In this document: piece after piece, positions 32,658-42,255 of the stretch
Position numbering within the stretch: the first letter of the stretch is position 1
How the letters are laid out: every line of letters starts with the position of its first letter
From: Phenylobacterium sp.
Lineage (GTDB): Bacteria > Pseudomonadota > Alphaproteobacteria > Caulobacterales > Caulobacteraceae
NCBI RefSeq assembly: GCF_030681155.1
Contig: NZ_JAUXXE010000049.1
Coordinates: 43,757 to 107,756 of the forward strand
DNA length: 64,000 bases
Direction of reading: 5' to 3'
The notes under the pieces: model-generated
What the model was told of the DNA's origin: nothing
Seen by the model: only the letters and a program-made list of their open reading frames with translations
Database searches by the model: none
Position numbers and translations under genes: made by a program

Positions 32658-33237
32658 GGGCTTCGACAGCCGCCAGACCGACCAGGCCCGCAGGCATCAG
32701 CCGGCGGGATGTTTTGCTATTGATCCCGCCCAGGCCGTAGACTGCTCCACCAGTCGTCCGCACGAGCTGCGCCAGCCGAAGAGGGCCGATGGGCGGGCCT
32801 GCTGACGGACTGTTTGACGCAAAGATCGCCGACACCACCACGGCGTCCGCGCCGCACGCCAGGCCGCGCCGCGCCGCCAAAGCGCTATGAGCCGCCGCCG
32901 TGACGATCCAGCCGGGGCGCTTCAGGAGACGGGCCCTATGCGCCAGGCGTTCGGGCAGGTGGACGCCGTCGGCCCCTACCTTGGCCGCCAGCGCCGCGTC
33001 GGCGCCGATCAGCAGCAGCAGGCCGCGTCGGCGGGCGATAGCAACCAGGCCGCGCGCCCGCGTCTCGGCGTCCGCCGCCCCAAAGCTGCGATAGACGATG
33101 GCCGATCCTCGGGGCAGGCGCCGCGCCGCATCTTCGATATCGGGGGTGCGTTCGGGATCGGTGAAGAACAGCAGCGGCGGCAACGGGGGCTTTCGCCGCG
33201 CCGCCTGTCGCCCTAAGGCTTGCGCCGTCCGCGCCAC
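32647..33237 (-). CDS. Thiamine phosphate synthase / TenI-like protein
   Basis: From GTG 33237 the 196-residue TIM-barrel product has LPPLLFFTDPERTPDIEDAARRLPRGSAIVYRSFGAAD, LLLLIGADAALAAKVGADGVHLPERL (GADGVHLp, the ThiE/TenI phosphate motif), VTAAAHSALAARRGLACGADAVVVSAIFASNS and YGLGGINSKTSRRL. ThiE joins HMP-PP with thiazole phosphate, while TenI relatives are aromatases or unknown. Several pyrophosphate-binding residues of true ThiE are not obvious, so TenI-like is safer. It is divergent from the YggS gene by 19 bp. Confidence 0.75.
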   Translation of the reverse strand: MARTAQALGRQAARRKPPLPPLLFFTDPERTPDIEDAARRLPRGSAIVYRSFGAADAETRARGLVAIARRRGLLLLIGADAALAAKVGADGVHLPERLAHRARLLKRPGWIVTAAAHSALAARRGLACGADAVVVSAIFASNSPSAGPPIGPLRLAQLVRTTGGAVYGLGGINSKTSRRLMPAGLVGLAAVEALRI

Positions 33238-33256
33238 TGTCCAGAAGTTCGCCGAA

Positions 33257-33907
33257 ATGACCGTCTCTCCCGCCCTCACCGATGTCCTAGACCGGATCGC
33301 CCGGGCGGCGAAGGCGTCTGGCCGCACCCGCGCCGATGTGACCCTGGTCGCTGTCTCCAAGCAACAGACCTGGGAGAGGGTTGAGCCGATCCTAGCCGCC
33401 GGCCAGGCGGTGTTCGGCGAAAATCGCGTTCAGGAGGCGATGGAGCGTTGGAGCGAGCGTCGCAGCGAGATCGAACTTCGCCTTATCGGCCCGCTGCAAA
33501 CCAACAAGGCCCGCGAGGCTGTGGCCTTTTTCGACGTCATCGAGACCCTGGATCGGGAGAAGCTGGCGGGCGTGCTGGCTGAAGAGATTCAGAAGCAGGG
33601 CAAGGCGCCGCGTCTCTATGTGCAGGTCAACACCGGGGAGGAAGAGCAGAAGGCCGGGGTGATCCCCAGCGAAGCCGACGCCTTCATCGCCGCCTGCCGC
33701 CAGACCTACGGCCTCAATGTCGAGGGCTTGATGTGCATCCCGCCGGCGGTGGAGCCTCCGGGCCCGCACTTCGCGTTGCTGGCCAAGATCGCTGCGCGAA
33801 ATGGCGTGGAAAAGCTCTCCATGGGCATGAGCGACGACTTTGAAACCGCGATCCGCTTCGGTGCGACCAGCGTTCGGGTCGGCTCGGCGCTGTTCGGCGC
33901 GCGATAA
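33257..33907 (+). CDS. YggS-family PLP homeostasis protein
   Basis: The 216-residue PLP-binding alanine-racemase-like barrel shows ADVTLVAVSKQQTWERVEPILAAGQAVFGENRVQEAMERW (the Lys is the PLP Schiff-base residue), LRLIGPLQTNKAREAVAFFDVIETLDR, LYVQVNTGEEEQKAGVIPSEA, LNVEGLMCIPP and LSMGMSDDFETAIRFGATSVRVGSALFG. YggS/PROSC proteins bind PLP and affect amino acid and vitamin B6 balance. ATG 33257 is used because family members start near the TDVLDRI helix. The gene leads into a REP palindrome. Confidence 0.93.
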   Translation: MTVSPALTDVLDRIARAAKASGRTRADVTLVAVSKQQTWERVEPILAAGQAVFGENRVQEAMERWSERRSEIELRLIGPLQTNKAREAVAFFDVIETLDREKLAGVLAEEIQKQGKAPRLYVQVNTGEEEQKAGVIPSEADAFIAACRQTYGLNVEGLMCIPPAVEPPGPHFALLAKIAARNGVEKLSMGMSDDFETAIRFGATSVRVGSALFGAR

Positions 33908-34020
33908 GCCCCCTCCGTCTCGGCGCTTCGCACCGATCCACCTCCCCCAGCGGGGGAGGATCTTGTTCCCTAGATGCTCCCCCGCTGGGGGAGCTGTCAG
34001 CGAAGCTGACTGAGGGGGCT
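33907..34020. repeat. REP-like composite palindrome, CCTCCCCC family
   Basis: Outer arms AGCCCCCTC (33907-33915) and GAGGGGGCT (34012-34020) enclose two hairpins: CCTCCCCCagcGGGGGAGG (33941-33959) and GCTCCCCCgctGGGGGAGC (33976-33994). It occupies the space between convergent yggS-like and L,D-transpeptidase genes and probably ends both transcripts. Confidence 0.7.
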
Positions 34021-34525
34021 AAACCTGCTTGATCTCCACCGCGTCGCCAATCTGGGCCAAGGACAGCAGTTCCAGCATGTCGGGCCGTGACAGGGCGATG
34101 CAGCCCTCGGTCGGCGAGTAGTCGGGTTTCGCCAGGTGCAGGAAGATCGCCGAGCCTAGCGGGCTGACCGGCGGATCGTCGTTGTGGGCCAGGATGCAGA
34201 CCAGATCGTAGACGTCATCCTCGCGCCACATGTGCTCGGCGCTGGCCGGGTGGGGCAGTTTGACGGCGCGGTTGTAGGCCGGGTCGCCGGGCGCGTCACA
34301 CCAACCGTCATCGCGTTCCAGGGCGCGGGTCGGTAGCTGGGTCTTCGGGCGTTCGCCCTTGTCGGGGCGATAGAGCACGCGACGAATTGTCCAGGCGCCG
34401 AGCGGCGACTTGCCGTCGCCCTCGCGCTTCAGTCCAGCGTCGATGACCCCGGTTTTTCCAAGCGCGCAACGGGTCGCGCGGCCGTTCAGGTGGAAGCTTC
34501 CATCTGACATCGCCGTGAACATCAT
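34019..34525 (-). CDS. L,D-transpeptidase family protein (YkuD domain)
   Basis: The 168-residue product has the YkuD core: LAHNDDPPVSPLGSAIFLHLAKPDYSPTEGCIALSRPDMLELL, with the catalytic Cys in the TEGCIALS motif and the upstream His in FLHLA. Family members form 3-3 peptidoglycan crosslinks or attach lipoproteins. No signal peptide is seen at the given start (MMFTAMSDGSFHLNGRATRC), unlike many periplasmic L,D-transpeptidases, so this may be one of the short YkuD proteins of unclear location. It diverges from cenR. Confidence 0.85.
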   Translation of the reverse strand: MMFTAMSDGSFHLNGRATRCALGKTGVIDAGLKREGDGKSPLGAWTIRRVLYRPDKGERPKTQLPTRALERDDGWCDAPGDPAYNRAVKLPHPASAEHMWREDDVYDLVCILAHNDDPPVSPLGSAIFLHLAKPDYSPTEGCIALSRPDMLELLSLAQIGDAVEIKQV

Positions 34526-34583
34526 GGCCTAAGGGGTCTCCAGCGGTTGGCGGCGGGGGCCAATACGGTGCATGTTCCCGTCC

Positions 34584-35270
34584 ATGGCTCAACGCAAGAC
34601 CTTGCTCGTCGTCGACGACAACGAAGAACTCCGCGGCGCAATCGCCGAACAACTCCAACTTTCCGAGGAATTCTCGGCCATCGAGGCGGCGACCGCCGGC
34701 GACGGGGTGAAGGCCGCCGTCGAGCATCGCCCGGACCTCATATTGCTCGATGTGGACCTGCCGGACATGAACGGCCGCGAGGCCTGCCGGCAGATGCGTG
34801 CGCAAGGGGTGGTTGCGCCGATTATCATGCTGACCGCCGCCGACACCGATGACGATCAGATCTCCGGCCTGGAAGCCGGGGCGAACGACTATGTGACCAA
34901 GCCCTTCAAGTTTCAGGTGTTGCTGGCCCGCATCCGCGCCCAGCTCCGCAGCCACGAACAATCTGAGGGCGCGGTGTTCCACCTGGGCGCCTACGAGTTC
35001 CGGCCGTCCGCGAAGATGCTGGTGGACGCCAACCAGAAGAAGATCCGCCTGACGGAAAAAGAGACCAACATCCTGAAGTACCTCTATCGGGCCGGCGAAA
35101 AGCCGGTGTCGCGCGAGGAGCTGCTGGCCGAAGTCTGGGGCTACAACGCCGGCGTCACCACTCACACCCTGGAAACCCACGTCTATCGCCTGCGCCAGAA
35201 GATCGAGCCCGATCCCGGCAATGCGCGCTTGCTGCTGACCGAGGCGGGGGGCTACCGGTTGGCGCCATAG
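34584..35270 (+). CDS. cenR: OmpR/PhoB-type response regulator, CenR-like
   Basis: The 228-residue product has a receiver domain (LLVVDDNEELRGAI with the acidic pair, LILLDVDLPDMNGREAC with the phospho-Asp, IIMLTAADTDDD, VTKPFKFQVLLARI with the conserved Lys). A winged-helix effector follows (IRLTEKETNILKYLYRAGEKPVSREELLAEVWGYNAGVTTHTLETHVYRLRQKIEP). It closely resembles Caulobacter CenR, an essential envelope regulator partnered with CenK; no kinase is next to it, as in Caulobacter. The start at 34584 (MAQRK) is preferred to an ATG at 34572. Confidence 0.85.
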   Translation: MAQRKTLLVVDDNEELRGAIAEQLQLSEEFSAIEAATAGDGVKAAVEHRPDLILLDVDLPDMNGREACRQMRAQGVVAPIIMLTAADTDDDQISGLEAGANDYVTKPFKFQVLLARIRAQLRSHEQSEGAVFHLGAYEFRPSAKMLVDANQKKIRLTEKETNILKYLYRAGEKPVSREELLAEVWGYNAGVTTHTLETHVYRLRQKIEPDPGNARLLLTEAGGYRLAP

Positions 35271-35295
35271 GGCGTCGGCCGACGGGGGGAAATCG

Positions 35296-35757
35296 ATGGC
35301 TAGGAAGAAGTGGGGGTTGGCCCGGACCTTCCCCCTGATGCTGGTGGGCGCGATTGTCGTCGGCGGCGTCGCGGTCGGGGTCACGTCCTACATGAAGCGC
35401 GCCGGCCTGCTGGCCGCTTCCACCGCCGAGGTGCGACCCGAGACCTTGGTCGGCGAGCCGTGCCCGGTGCTCACCCGTCAGGAATACGAGGCTCGAGGAG
35501 CCAAGGCCAAGCAGGGCTTCACCACGAACGACATCCGCTATGAGCGGCGCTATGGCCATGTCGATTGCAGCGTGATCGCCGCTGAAAAGGGCGGCACCGA
35601 ATTCATTCCGGTCTGCCAGTTCAGCGGCCCCTCGGTGCTCACGGTCGCGACGGCCAAAGGAACGTTCTATTTCGCGCCGGGGACGGGAAAGCCGGCCACG
35701 GTGATGACGCGCGACGGCGTGCCCAGCTGCGTGCTGGCTGCGAACTTCAAGGGCTGA
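35296..35757 (+). CDS. Hypothetical membrane-anchored protein downstream of cenR
   Basis: The 153-residue product has an N-terminal anchor (TFPLMLVGAIVVGGVAVGVTSYM, residues 11-33). The exported domain has four cysteines (GEPCPVLTRQEYEARG; HVDCSVIAAEKGG; PVCQFSGPSVLTVATAKGTFYF; VPSCVLAANFKG) that could make two disulfides. I do not recognise the family. It lies 25 bp after cenR in the same direction, so co-transcription is possible; a product under CenR envelope control is an inference. Confidence 0.65.
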   Translation: MARKKWGLARTFPLMLVGAIVVGGVAVGVTSYMKRAGLLAASTAEVRPETLVGEPCPVLTRQEYEARGAKAKQGFTTNDIRYERRYGHVDCSVIAAEKGGTEFIPVCQFSGPSVLTVATAKGTFYFAPGTGKPATVMTRDGVPSCVLAANFKG

Positions 35758-35799
35758 CAGGTTCCAAGGAGCGTCCGAGACGGCGCGTCCGAGGCTGGT

Positions 35800-36606
35800 C
35801 TAGAGGCCGAAGTCGGCGCTGACCGGGGCGTGGTCGCTGGGGCGGGCCCATTCACGCACGTCGTCATGCACGCGGGCGCAGGCCGCGCCGGTGCGGAACG
35901 CCGCCTCGCGCAGGCCGGGCGTGATCAGGATGTGGTCCAGGCGCAGGCCGCGGTTCGACTTGCGGAAGTCGGCGGCGCGGTAGCTCCACCACGAGAACAG
36001 CTTCTGCGGGTCGGGGATGGCTTCGCGCAGCAGGTCGGTGAAGCTGGCGCTGGCCATCAGGTTGGCGAAGGCCTCGAGTTCGGCCGGCGTATGGCTGACG
36101 ATCTTCGACATCTGCTTGTGGCTCCAGACGTCGAACTCGCCTGGCGCGACGTTCAGGTCGCCGACGATCGCCAGCGGCGCCTTGGGGTCGCGGCGGGCCA
36201 TGTCGGCGGTCAGCTGCTCGTAGAAATCCAGCTTGTGATCGAACTTGGGGTTGGCCTGGCGATCCGGAATGTCGCCGCCTGCCGGGATATAGAAATTCTG
36301 CACCTCGACGCCGGCGATCTTGCCCGACACGCAGCGGGCGTGACCTTCCCGGCAGACGTTCAGCGGGGCGACGTCCTCGATCGGATAGCGCGAGGCGATC
36401 GCCACTCCATGCCAGCCCTTTTGGCCGGCGATCTTGATGTGCGGCAGGCCGACGGCCTCGAAGGCCGCGCGCGGGAACTCCGCCTCCTGGCACTTGATCT
36501 CCTGCAGGCACAGGACATCGGGCGCCTGCTCATCGACAAAGCGGGCGACCTGTTCGGCGCGCAGCCGGACGGAGTTGACGTTCCAGGTGGTGAGGCGAAG
36601 GCGCAT
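35800..36606 (-). CDS. xthA: Exodeoxyribonuclease III
   Basis: XthA is an AP endonuclease and 3'-5' exonuclease in base-excision repair. The 268-residue product shows LRLTTWNVNSVRLRAEQV, VLCLQEIKCQEAEFP (metal-binding Glu), GWHGVAIASRYPIEDV, LAIVGDLNVAPGEFDVW, NRGLRLDHILITPGL (catalytic Asp) and PSDHAPVSADFGL (catalytic His). Length is standard. An intrinsic terminator (36630-36666) separates it from the upstream lolA on the same strand, so it is transcribed on its own. Confidence 0.96.
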   Translation of the reverse strand: MRLRLTTWNVNSVRLRAEQVARFVDEQAPDVLCLQEIKCQEAEFPRAAFEAVGLPHIKIAGQKGWHGVAIASRYPIEDVAPLNVCREGHARCVSGKIAGVEVQNFYIPAGGDIPDRQANPKFDHKLDFYEQLTADMARRDPKAPLAIVGDLNVAPGEFDVWSHKQMSKIVSHTPAELEAFANLMASASFTDLLREAIPDPQKLFSWWSYRAADFRKSNRGLRLDHILITPGLREAAFRTGAACARVHDDVREWARPSDHAPVSADFGL

Positions 36607-36629
36607 GGCGCGTACTTAAGGGGGTTTGG

Positions 36630-36666
36630 GCAAAAAGAAACGCCCGGGCACTGGAGAGCCCGGGCG
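36630..36666 (-). terminator. Intrinsic terminator behind lolA
   Basis: On the minus strand the 9-bp stem CGCCCGGGC / GCCCGGGCG with an 8-base loop is followed by TTTCTTTTTG, a convincing T-run. It should stop lolA transcription before xthA. Confidence 0.8.
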
Positions 36667-36817
36667 TAAAGTGTGTCTCTCATGCCGCCGCCGGGAGGGG
36701 ATAGGTTCCGGCACGGAAAGGTTCGCGATCGCGCGAACCCCGTAGTTGTATTAATGACACTGAGCGGAAGAAAAAGTCAAACGGAAATCACGTGGGATAT
36801 TGCGTGTTGTGAAAGTG

Positions 36818-37462
36818 TCACGATTTGGCGCGACCCACGTTCTTCGGACGCGGGTCTTTCAGGACGAACAGGGAGGGGGCCAAGCCGGTGGTCTTGGTCA
36901 GGCTGGTCAGCCGGATGCGGGTCGATCCGCCCTGGGCGTCGGTCACCGTCCAGCCGATCAGGGCCAGGGGATTGTCGGAGAAGGTTAGGGTGATCTGACC
37001 CTCGGCCTCCTTCTTTCCGTCCCGGGCCGTGATCGAGAAGCCGTCCGCCATGCGGTTGACGCGGCTGATGACGATATTCTTGTCGAGCCGGATCTGGCGC
37101 GCGAGGAAGATCGACAGCGGCGTGGCCATCAGGGGATAGGCCTCGAATGTCTTCAAGCGCCCATCGGCGATCGAGACGTTGCCGCCATCTGAGACCACCA
37201 GCAGCTTGGACGGAGCGTCATACTCGAACCGCGCCTTACCGGGACGCTTCAGATAGAGCGTGCCCTGGGTGGTCGATCCGCGCGCATCTGTCTGAACGAA
37301 GCGTCCCTTGGCCTCGGTCAGACCCTGGAGATAGGCCGCCGCGCGATCCACCAACGCACGATCGGCCGCCGACAGCGGCGCAATCGGCGCGCGTTGGGCC
37401 AGGGCGGGCAGGGGAAGGGCGGCCAGGCCCAGCGCCAGGGCGCGTCGGGTCAGTCGAGTCAT
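36818..37462 (-). CDS. lolA: Outer-membrane lipoprotein carrier protein LolA
   Basis: LolA shuttles lipoproteins through the periplasm to the outer membrane. The 214-residue product from ATG 37462 has a signal peptide (LGLAALPLPALA) and the LolA pattern AAAYLQGLTEAKGRFVQTDARGSTTQGTLYLKRPGKARFEYDAPSKLLVVSDGGNVSIAD, which gives the open beta-barrel, ending TSLTKTTGLAPSLFVLKDPRP. An upstream ATG at 37474 (MEHRMTRL) adds four residues. It is read toward xthA but separated by a terminator; the large gap upstream holds the pckG promoter region. Confidence 0.92.
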   Translation of the reverse strand: MTRLTRRALALGLAALPLPALAQRAPIAPLSAADRALVDRAAAYLQGLTEAKGRFVQTDARGSTTQGTLYLKRPGKARFEYDAPSKLLVVSDGGNVSIADGRLKTFEAYPLMATPLSIFLARQIRLDKNIVISRVNRMADGFSITARDGKKEAEGQITLTFSDNPLALIGWTVTDAQGGSTRIRLTSLTKTTGLAPSLFVLKDPRPKNVGRAKS

Positions 37463-37789
37463 TCGGTGCTCCAATTTGGTCGAGCAGCCTATAGGGCAGG
37501 CTTGACGTCAATAGGGCGCAAGAACGGCCAAGGCGCAGCTTGCGTTCCGCCACGTCGGGAGGCGAGCATGGGCGCCGGTTATGACGGGTGCTTTCACCCA
37601 CGGTATCGTGAGGCGCGAGTTGATGGATTGTCACCGGTGTCATTTCCCCGGATCGGGGTATCGGGCCGCACCAAGCTTGTGCCCGTCAAATTTCGTACAT
37701 ATCACCGAGCCGCCGGACGGCGGGCGGGTTCCCCAGAGAACCTCCGAGGCCGGCGATGATCGCGTGGGTAACATAAGGGGCGCAGCCTG
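37463..37789. promoter_or_regulatory. 327-bp divergent intergenic region between lolA and pckG
   Basis: No gene-like ORF is convincing here. The sequence contains a perfect 10-bp palindrome TTGACGTCAA (37502-37511), a GGTTCcccagaGAACC hairpin just upstream of pckG, and an AT-richer patch (CAAATTTCGTACATATCACC) around 37686-37705 that could be the pckG promoter. I cannot assign a regulator. Confidence 0.5.
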
Positions 37790-39622
37790 ATGGGCATGGC
37801 CATTCCGGGTCTCGACGAGGCTCCGACGAAACATGCTGGCCTTCTGGCTTGGGTACGCGAAGTCGCGGAGCTGACTCAGCCAGACCGGGTTCACTGGTGC
37901 GATGGGTCGGACGAAGAGTGGAATGCTCTGACCGCCGAGCTGGTCAAGGCGGGCACCCTGACCCCGCTGAACGACGCCAAGCGCCCCAACAGCTTCCTGG
38001 CGCTGTCCGATCCCCGCGACGTCGCGCGAGTCGAGAGCCGGACCTTCATCTGCTCAAAGGACCCGGCCGACGCCGGTCCGACCAACAACTGGCTCGAGCC
38101 CAACGAGATGCGGGCCGACCTGAAGCAGCTCTTCAAGGGCGCCATGCGCGGGCGCACCATGTATGTGGTGCCGTTCTGCATGGGGCCGCTGGGTTCGAAG
38201 ATCTCCGCCCTCGGCGTCGAGATCACCGACAGCGCCTATGTCGCCATTTCGATGCGGGTCATGACCCGGATGGGCAAGGGCGCGCTCGACATGCTGGGCG
38301 AGGACGGCTTCTTCGTCCCGGCGCTGCACTCGGTCGGCATGCCGCTCGAGGCCGGTCAGGCCGACGTCGCCTGGCCCTGCAACGAAATCAAGTACATCGT
38401 GCACTTCCCCGAGGACCGCGAGATCTGGTCCTACGGCTCGGGCTATGGCGGCAACGCTCTGCTCGGCAAGAAGTGCTACGCCCTGCGCATCGCCTCCGTG
38501 ATGGCCCGCGACGAGGGTTGGCTGGCCGAGCACATGCTGATCCTCAAGCTGACCTCGCCCGCTGGCCAGGTTCGCTATGTCGCCGCCGCCTTCCCCAGCG
38601 CCTGCGGCAAGACCAACATGGCGATGCTGCAACCGACCATCCCGGGCTGGAAGGCCGAAACGGTCGGCGACGACATCTGCTGGATGCGCTTCGGCGACGA
38701 CGGCCGGCTCTATGCGATCAACCCGGAAGCCGGGTTCTTCGGCGTGGCGCCGGGCACGGGCAACGCGACCAACAAGAACGCGGTCGACGCCCTGCACGCC
38801 AATACGGTCTTCACCAATGTGGCCCTGACCGCTGATGGCGACGTCTGGTGGGAAGGCCTCACCGACACCCCGCCGGAAGGTCTTACCGACTGGAAGGGCC
38901 GTCCCTGGACGCCGGAGTCCGGCGAACCGGCCGCTCACCCGAACGCGCGCTTCGCGGTTCCAGCCGACCAGTGCCCGGTGATCGCCGACGAGTGGGACGA
39001 TCCGGCCGGCGTGCCGATCTCGGCCATCCTGTTCGGTGGCCGCCGCGCCAGCGCGGTGCCGTTGGTGACCGAGGCCTTCGACTGGGCTCACGGCGTGTTC
39101 CTGGCTTCCAACGTCGCCTCGGAAGGTACGGCGGCGGCGGAAAACAAGGTGGGCGAGCTGCGCCGCGACCCGTTCGCGATGCTGCCGTTCTGCGGCTACA
39201 ACATGGGCGACTATTTCAGCCACTGGCTGAAGGTCGGGGCCCAGGCCGACGCCTCCAAGCTGCCGCGCATCTATTTCGTGAACTGGTTCCGCAAGGGCCC
39301 CGACGGCAAGTTCCTGTGGCCGGGCTACGGCGATAACAGCCGGGTCCTGAAGTGGATTGTCCAGCGTCTGGAAGGCGAGGCTGAAGCGGTCGATACGCCG
39401 ATCGGCCGCTTGCCGGTCAAGGAGGCCCTGGATCTCTCGGGCCTGTCGATCACTGACGCCGCGCTCGAAACCCTGCTCTCGGTCGACGCCGAGGTCTGGG
39501 CCGAGGAGGCCGCCCTGATCCCCGACGCCTACGCCAAGTTTGGCGACCGCATGCCGGCCGAACTCTGGAGCCAATACGAAGCGCTGACCCAGCGCCTGGC
39601 CGCCCGAGCGGCGGCGGAGTAA
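37790..39622 (+). CDS. pckG: Phosphoenolpyruvate carboxykinase (GTP)
   Basis: This enzyme converts oxaloacetate and GTP to PEP, CO2 and GDP in gluconeogenesis. The 610-residue length and [17 protein letters not shown] (P-loop with the GTP-type Cys), [50 protein letters not shown] and the [24 protein letters not shown] segment mark the GTP-dependent, not the ATP-dependent, family. It is transcribed opposite to lolA, with ftsK convergent downstream past a REP palindrome. Confidence 0.96.
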   Translation: MGMAIPGLDEAPTKHAGLLAWVREVAELTQPDRVHWCDGSDEEWNALTAELVKAGTLTPLNDAKRPNSFLALSDPRDVARVESRTFICSKDPADAGPTNNWLEPNEMRADLKQLFKGAMRGRTMYVVPFCMGPLGSKISALGVEITDSAYVAISMRVMTRMGKGALDMLGEDGFFVPALHSVGMPLEAGQADVAWPCNEIKYIVHFPEDREIWSYGSGYGGNALLGKKCYALRIASVMARDEGWLAEHMLILKLTSPAGQVRYVAAAFPSACGKTNMAMLQPTIPGWKAETVGDDICWMRFGDDGRLYAINPEAGFFGVAPGTGNATNKNAVDALHANTVFTNVALTADGDVWWEGLTDTPPEGLTDWKGRPWTPESGEPAAHPNARFAVPADQCPVIADEWDDPAGVPISAILFGGRRASAVPLVTEAFDWAHGVFLASNVASEGTAAAENKVGELRRDPFAMLPFCGYNMGDYFSHWLKVGAQADASKLPRIYFVNWFRKGPDGKFLWPGYGDNSRVLKWIVQRLEGEAEAVDTPIGRLPVKEALDLSGLSITDAALETLLSVDAEVWAEEAALIPDAYAKFGDRMPAELWSQYEALTQRLAARAAAE

Positions 39623-39667
39623 GGTTTGCGGGAGCGATGCGCTGCTGCGCGTCGCTTCCTCACCTAA

Positions 39668-39690
39668 CCTCTCCCAAGGGAGAGGAATTT
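39668..39690. terminator. Hairpin (CTCTCCC family) between convergent pckG and ftsK
   Basis: The 8-bp stem CCTCTCCCaaGGGAGAGG (39668-39685) is followed by AATTTT on the plus strand. The upstream CTCACCTAACC is the same word as in the repeats at 19.12 and 22.6 kb. Confidence 0.65.
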
Positions 39691-39710
39691 TCATGATACT
39701 TGCCGGCCGC

Positions 39711-42098
39711 CTAAGGCGCGGCGCCGACCAGGACTTCGCGCTTGCCAGCGTGGTTGGCGGGGCTGACCACGCCTTCCTGTTCCATCCGCTCGATCAGCGA
39801 GGCGGCGCGGTTGTAGCCGACCTGCAGGCGCCGCTGGACGTAGCTGGTCGAGGCCTTGCGGTCGCGGGTGACGACGGCCACGGCGCGGTCGTAGAGATCA
39901 TCGCCCGATCCACCGCCGCCTTCGTCGCCGAACGAGTCGCCGTCTTCGCCGTCCTCGTCACCGCCGGCGGTGACGTCCTCGAGGTATTGCGGCTCGCCCT
40001 GGGTGCGCAGGAACTTGGCCACCGCCTCGACTTCCTCGTCGGAGACGAACGGGCCGTGCAGGCGGGTGATCCGGCCGCCGCCGGCCATGTAGAGCATGTC
40101 GCCCTGGCCCAGCAGTTGTTCGGCGCCCTGCTCGCCCAGGATGGTGCGGCTGTCGATCTTGGAGGTGACCTGGAAGCTGATCCGGGTCGGGAAGTTGGCT
40201 TTGATGGTGCCGGTGATGACGTCCACGGACGGTCGCTGGGTCGCCATGACCAAATGGATGCCGGCCGCCCGCGCCATCTGGGCCAGACGCTGCACCGCGC
40301 CTTCGACATCCTTGCCCGCCACCAGCATCAGGTCGGCCACTTCGTCGATCACCACGACCAGATAGGGCATGGGCTTGGGATCGATACGCTCGCTCTCATA
40401 GATCGGCCGGCCGCTTTCATCGAAACCGGTCTGGACGGTGCGCTCGAAGTGCTCGCCCTTGGCGGCGGCCTCCTTGGCGCGCTCGTTGTAGGAGGCCACG
40501 TTCCGTACACCGATCTTCGACATCAGGCGGTAGCGGTCTTCCATCTCGCGGACGGTCCACTTTAGCGCGACGATGGCCTTCTTCGGGTCGGTGACGACCG
40601 GCGCCAGCAGGTGCGGGATGCCGTCATAGACGCTCAGTTCCAGCATTTTCGGGTCGATCATGATGAACCGGCACTGCTCTGGCGGCAGGCGGTAGAGGAT
40701 CGACAGGATCATGGCGTTGACGCCCACCGACTTGCCGGAGCCGGTGGTGCCGGCGATCAGCAGGTGAGGCATCTTCGACAGGTCGGCGATATAGGGCTCG
40801 CCGCCGATGTTTTCGCCCAGCGCCATGGGCAGGGCCTGGGTGGAACGCTCGTATTCTGAACTGGCCAGCAGGTCGCGCAGATAGACCGTCTCGCGCCGGG
40901 CGTTCGGCAGCTCGATACCGATGGCGTTACGGCCCGGAACCACCGAGACGCGGCAGGCGGCGACCGACATCGAGCGTGCGATGTCGTCCGACAGCGCCAC
41001 GACCCGGGCGGATTTTACGCCGGCGGCCGGCACCAGCTCATAGAGGGTGACCACGGGGCCGGGGCGGATCTGGTCGATGTTCCCGCGCACGCCGAACTCG
41101 GCCAGCACGCTTTCCAGCAACTGGGCGTTCTGGCGCAGGGCGCCTTCGTCGAACTGCGAGGCGCGCGGCTTGGGCTTGGACAGCATGGCCAGCTCGGGCA
41201 GGGCGAAGCCGCTGGTCTTGACGAAGTCGAAGGTGGTCTGGGCCTCGCGCTGCTCGCGGCTGGATTCCTTAGGCGCCGGCTTGGGCGCCTTGATCGCCAC
41301 GCTGGGCGAGCTTTCGTCCTCGTCGTCCAAGGCGGCGGGCGGGACGTAGGCCGCCGGTTCGGGCGCAGCGCGAGCCGCGACGGGCGCAGCTTCGGCGGCC
41401 TTGGCGCGGCGAGCGACCGAGGCCCGGGTAGGTTTGGCGGCCGGCGCTGGCGCCGGGGTGGAAGCCTGTTGGCGCAAGGTCGCCTTGACCCAGTCGATGC
41501 TGGCCTGCAGTTCGGCGCGGCGCACGCCGATGGCGTAGCCGATGCCGGCCGCCGCAGCGATCGCCAGCAGGGTCGCGGCGAAGATGCCGCCGCCCGGAAT
41601 GTGAGCGTAGGAAAAGACGCCGGCCAGGCCGTGCAACACCCCGTCGCCCCAGAAGCCGCCAAGCCCCTTGGCCAGCGGCCAAGCCGCCGGGGCGGGCGGC
41701 GCGGCCAGCAGGCCGGCCAGGGCCAGGACGCCCAGCGTTCCGACCAGGGCGCGGATGCGCAGCTTCTTACGGTTCTGGTCAGGCTGGGGCGTGGTCGCCC
41801 GGCCCAGGCCGAACACGACCATCAGCAGGGCCGCGACGCCTGCCGCGAGCCCCAGGGATTGGATGCCGACATCGGCCGCGGTTGCGCCGGGTGCGCCGAG
41901 CAGGTTGGAAGGCGACAGCGCCGAGGCGGCGTTCAGGCTGGGGTCGGAGGCGTTGTAGGTCGCAAGCGCTATAGCCAGGGCGATGCCGGCCGCCGCGATG
42001 ATCCCGCCGCGCAGCCGCGCTGTAGCCGGATGGGTCCAGGCGAGGCTCGCAATGTGCAGCCCCAGCTCAATACCCGTTTTCCGCGCCACTCGCGCCAT
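39711..42098 (-). CDS. ftsK: DNA translocase FtsK
   Basis: FtsK pumps DNA at the septum and promotes chromosome dimer resolution. The 795-residue product has four N-terminal membrane helices (about 35-195), a linker rich in Ala/Pro/Lys (215-290), and the RecA-like motor ([25 protein letters not shown]alker [21 protein letters not shown]alker [23 protein letters not shown]). The C-terminal gamma domain ([28 protein letters not shown]) recognises KOPS. A CtrA-like box lies about 50 bp upstream. The linker is shorter than in E. coli FtsK. Confidence 0.96.
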   Translation of the reverse strand: MARVARKTGIELGLHIASLAWTHPATARLRGGIIAAAGIALAIALATYNASDPSLNAASALSPSNLLGAPGATAADVGIQSLGLAAGVAALLMVVFGLGRATTPQPDQNRKKLRIRALVGTLGVLALAGLLAAPPAPAAWPLAKGLGGFWGDGVLHGLAGVFSYAHIPGGGIFAATLLAIAAAAGIGYAIGVRRAELQASIDWVKATLRQQASTPAPAPAAKPTRASVARRAKAAEAAPVAARAAPEPAAYVPPAALDDEDESSPSVAIKAPKPAPKESSREQREAQTTFDFVKTSGFALPELAMLSKPKPRASQFDEGALRQNAQLLESVLAEFGVRGNIDQIRPGPVVTLYELVPAAGVKSARVVALSDDIARSMSVAACRVSVVPGRNAIGIELPNARRETVYLRDLLASSEYERSTQALPMALGENIGGEPYIADLSKMPHLLIAGTTGSGKSVGVNAMILSILYRLPPEQCRFIMIDPKMLELSVYDGIPHLLAPVVTDPKKAIVALKWTVREMEDRYRLMSKIGVRNVASYNERAKEAAAKGEHFERTVQTGFDESGRPIYESERIDPKPMPYLVVVIDEVADLMLVAGKDVEGAVQRLAQMARAAGIHLVMATQRPSVDVITGTIKANFPTRISFQVTSKIDSRTILGEQGAEQLLGQGDMLYMAGGGRITRLHGPFVSDEEVEAVAKFLRTQGEPQYLEDVTAGGDEDGEDGDSFGDEGGGGSGDDLYDRAVAVVTRDRKASTSYVQRRLQVGYNRAASLIERMEQEGVVSPANHAGKREVLVGAAP

Positions 42099-42144
42099 CG
42101 CCCGATCCCCAGTTCTGCAAATCCCATGTTTGGACGCCCGAGGG

Positions 42145-42159
42145 TTAAGAGGCGTTTAC
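42145..42159 (-). promoter_or_regulatory. CtrA-like box upstream of ftsK
   Basis: On the minus strand the sequence reads GTAA-N7-TTAAC, one mismatch from the CtrA consensus TTAA-N7-TTAAC. It is about 50-60 bp before the ftsK start, a usual activator distance. Cell-cycle control of ftsK by CtrA is an inference. Confidence 0.4.
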
Positions 42160-42255
42160 CAAGCCGGACGTTGGGGCAGGTGTTTTCGGAAACGCCTAGC
42201 GGCGACGGTGGAAATCCAGTTTTCGTTTGTCCAAACCCACACTAGGTTCGCCAGC

